Below, one piece after another: positions 45,262 through 47,482 of a stretch of DNA of 47,482 nt. How positions within the stretch are numbered: the stretch's first letter is position 1; every line of letters begins with the position of its first letter. The DNA is from Folioceros fuciformis (taxonomy: Eukaryota > Anthocerotophyta > Anthocerotopsida > Anthocerotales), in NCBI GenBank assembly GCA_049999805.1, contig JBNGIO010002948.1, forward strand, positions 1-47,482. The letters run 5' to 3'. The notes below the pieces were generated by a model. That model saw nothing but the letters and a program-made list of their open reading frames with translations, had not been told where the DNA came from and searched no databases. The position numbers and the translations under genes were made by a program.

Positions 45262-47482
45262 TTAGGTAGCAGCGGTTACAAATTTGCCACGACCCACGGA
45301 AAAGCCTCGGGTGCCGTCCGGCATGCGAGGCCCCGGAGGCAGCCTTGGTACTAGGTCACTTGAAATAGGGCTAGAGTTCTGGGGCGAAGCTCCCAAAGGA
45401 TAGCCACGGCCACTGATGACAACGTGATGGCCCCTACCGCGACCCCTAGCTCTGATGCCCCGCCCTTTCCCCCTCCTTGCGTCTCCCTGATCCAAGCCCT
45501 GCGACGAATGTATGGGCGCGCCGCTCAACGTCATGACAACACGCACGCAAGCAAGCAAAATCCACCATGGCAAGGGGAAGAAAACACAACCTCCACCACC
45601 GGGAACGCCTTACTTGCACATTGAGACTGGAGAGACGAAGACTTACCCCATGCTCCTCCAACCTTTCTGCCTGCTGGCCCCCCGACTCATCCCAACTCCG
45701 ATCCAACGCTGAGTCACAAGCTGTCTCCTCCTCCCCACCACTGCTGCCATCTCCTGCTACCTTCCGTGCAGTCGGCAAGGGAGGTTGTTGATAACCATGC
45801 TTGCTTTGAAACTGCCGCCACGTCACGTGGGTAAATGCTTCAACTTTCCCCACAACGGAAACCAACTGCTTTGCGTTCGTGCAAAAGAAGCACAACAAAA
45901 AGAGCGAGCTTGCTTACTGTCCGTCTCAAGAGAAGCCTCACACGCAGACCGCTTCTCCAATTCCTCTCATCCGTGAGCTCTGCTACCTGCCCAGCTTCAG
46001 TGAGTTTCACTGTCAGATCAACACAAGGGTGTTCCTTCGATTAAAAAAACCAGGCCACAACAAATTTACTCACAGCTCTTTCGGCTTGTTCTACGGTCTC
46101 ATACTCCACCAACGCATGCAACTGAAATGGCAGAGAAGCCAGCAAACATGGTACCTCCGTCAGAACCGGTGACACCCCGCATGGAGTTAGCAACCCACGA
46201 CAACCGTACTGCTAGAGATGAGCAGACAAGTTCTTCTTGAAAAGGACTAGTTACCAAGAGTGACGACAAGAAGCCACTGAATCTCACCTTGTTGCTCACG
46301 ACCATATCCACTTTCGGATGCTTTGCGGCCGTCTGTATCGAACCATTAGCTGCCTCTGGTTGACAGATGCGCACCATCTTCACACTGCCGATAAACACAC
46401 CCATAAATCGTTGGTACGAACACCCCAAACATGCCAACGGTTGAAGGTTCACACTGCTACTTCTAAAAAACGGAACGTGACATACTTGCCGATTCTGCCA
46501 AAAAAATGCTCCATCTCCTCGATTGAATGTTCTTCTGGCAGATTCTCAGCTACGACAGTACGTGACTACATGAAAAAAGAGGGGAGATCCTGATAAACCA
46601 GTTAGCAAGCAGGCAACCAGCGGCAGGGCAAACTAACTTACACCGGAACAGCAAACGACCAACGGTGTTGGATAACTCAATTGTGCTAAACACTGAGCCG
46701 CTAGCAACACCAAAAAAAAAAACTGGAACGTTCGAGACTAGAGAGTACTAAATGTTTCCAACTGCGAAATTGATACCTGCACTTCTTCCAAGTCGATGTC
46801 GGGTAAAGGCTGCGAACGCCTAACCTTCTTTCCATCGTCGCTCACCACCTGAAGCAAATGGCGGGGTAAAAACATGGTAAGCAATGCGAAGGCTGGCAAG
46901 GCCACGAGGAAGAAAAGGGGCATGCAGAACAAACCAGCATAGTGGAGTGTCGAAGAGCAGCAGCGACTATTCCGCTGTTCTTGGCCAGATTCTTCACCTT
47001 CCTGAAGGAAGCAACCACAGGGATAGGCACTGCACAGTCCACAGCGAGCAAAGGTATCACACGTGGAACAAAGGCGAATCGTGTTCCCCCAAGGCAGGAG
47101 GCAGCAGCAAGAAAGCGTAACTGCCGAGCCTACCATATCCTTCCGGATCTTTCTTCACAAATTTCATCAAATAATTATCGGTGGGCAAGTTGACGTCACT
47201 GAAGTAGAATTCCACCTGCAGGCACAGCAATCAAGACGAGAAGGGCGGGCGGACGGTCACGGGGAGGAAGAAACAAGCAGGTCCTTGCAGACGCGGATCT
47301 GTGCGGAAACCTAAAACTGCAGGGAGAATCGGGAAGCTCACCTGCTTGATAATTTTGGACTTGAGCTCGTCCGTGAGAACGGGCTTGGCAACGGAAGGCG
47401 CAACCGAGCCCTGAAGCTGTGAATCCGGCTGGTCGGAAGCAGGCGAAGCCGCCGCAGAAGGAAGCAGGGGCACGGGTAACGG
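45262..47482 (-). CDS. LARP6: La-related protein 6 (LARP6), 5'-truncated by window edge
   Basis: RNA-binding protein. Exons: 47342-47482 (continues past the window), 47134-47215, 46935-47029, 46777-46848, 46486-46565, 46288-46384, 46074-46121, 45918-45986, 45647-45811, 45262-45498. The La motif begins LTDELKSKIIKQVEFYFSD and continues NLPTDNYLMKFV and VPIPVVASFRKVK, then VVSDDGKKVRR. The RRM follows: TVVAENLPEEHSIEEMEHFF, MVRICQPEA, LHALVEYETVEQAERA, RSGLRVRLLLRR. The C-terminus is an RG-rich stretch and PPGPRMPDGTRGFSVGRGK, the SUZ-C/LSA-like motif found at the end of LARP6 proteins. LARP6 binds mRNAs in cytoplasmic and nuclear RNPs. All phases agree; the N-terminal part is not in the window. 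Confidence 0.94.

Noticed and set aside
1-47482. CRISPR arrays, bacterial operons, ribosome binding sites
   Set aside because: The genes are spliced and eukaryotic. No regularly spaced short palindromic repeats are present, and the 80-bp and 48-bp tandems have no spacers.

Overview
The window is nuclear DNA of a streptophyte: an alga of the land-plant lineage, or an early-diverging land plant. The evidence is dense spliced genes with short GT-AG introns, plant-type telomere-like motifs (AAACCCTAA), a PIF-type bHLH, a group-S-like plant bZIP, a CYP85-clan-like cytochrome P450 and a LARP6 with a plant-type C-terminus. I cannot name the species. Gene models were built by hand from reading frame, GT/AG sites, splice phase and protein-family conservation, so intron positions are predictions.

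Layout. 1-3.7 kb is gene-poor, with decayed fragments (a trihelix DNA-binding remnant and a lectin-receptor-kinase-like pseudogene) and short tandem repeats. 3.7-7.8 kb (+) carries a PDAP1-like phosphoprotein gene and a 3-hydroxyisobutyryl-CoA hydrolase-like gene. 8.07-10.9 kb (-) is the condensin II subunit CAP-H2, head-to-head with a bZIP gene (11.1-11.95 kb, +). 12.2-14.7 kb (-) is mitochondrial dihydroorotate dehydrogenase. 15.2-17.5 kb (-) is a P450. 18.7-27.2 kb (-) and 28.0-37.8 kb (+) are two very large divergently transcribed paralogues, called A and B here. Each encodes a secreted N-terminus, a long array of filamin-type Ig repeats, a cadherin-like juxtamembrane region, one membrane helix and a short tail. 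40.1-43.1 kb (+) is a PIF-like bHLH, and 45.3 kb to the window edge (-) is the 5'-truncated end of a LARP6 gene.

Most single-copy genes are housekeeping (chromosome condensation, pyrimidine synthesis, valine or CoA-ester catabolism, mRNA binding) and show no operon-like logic. The striking element is the A/B pair. Both share domain order, exon order and splice phases, and probably one ~0.8 kb promoter region. Nearly every filamin repeat is one exon with symmetric phase 1-1 boundaries, and the repeat count differs (about 11 against 15). The architecture resembles the plant gamete-attachment protein GEX2 but is much larger and adds cadherin-like repeats. A role in cell-cell or gamete recognition is an inference.
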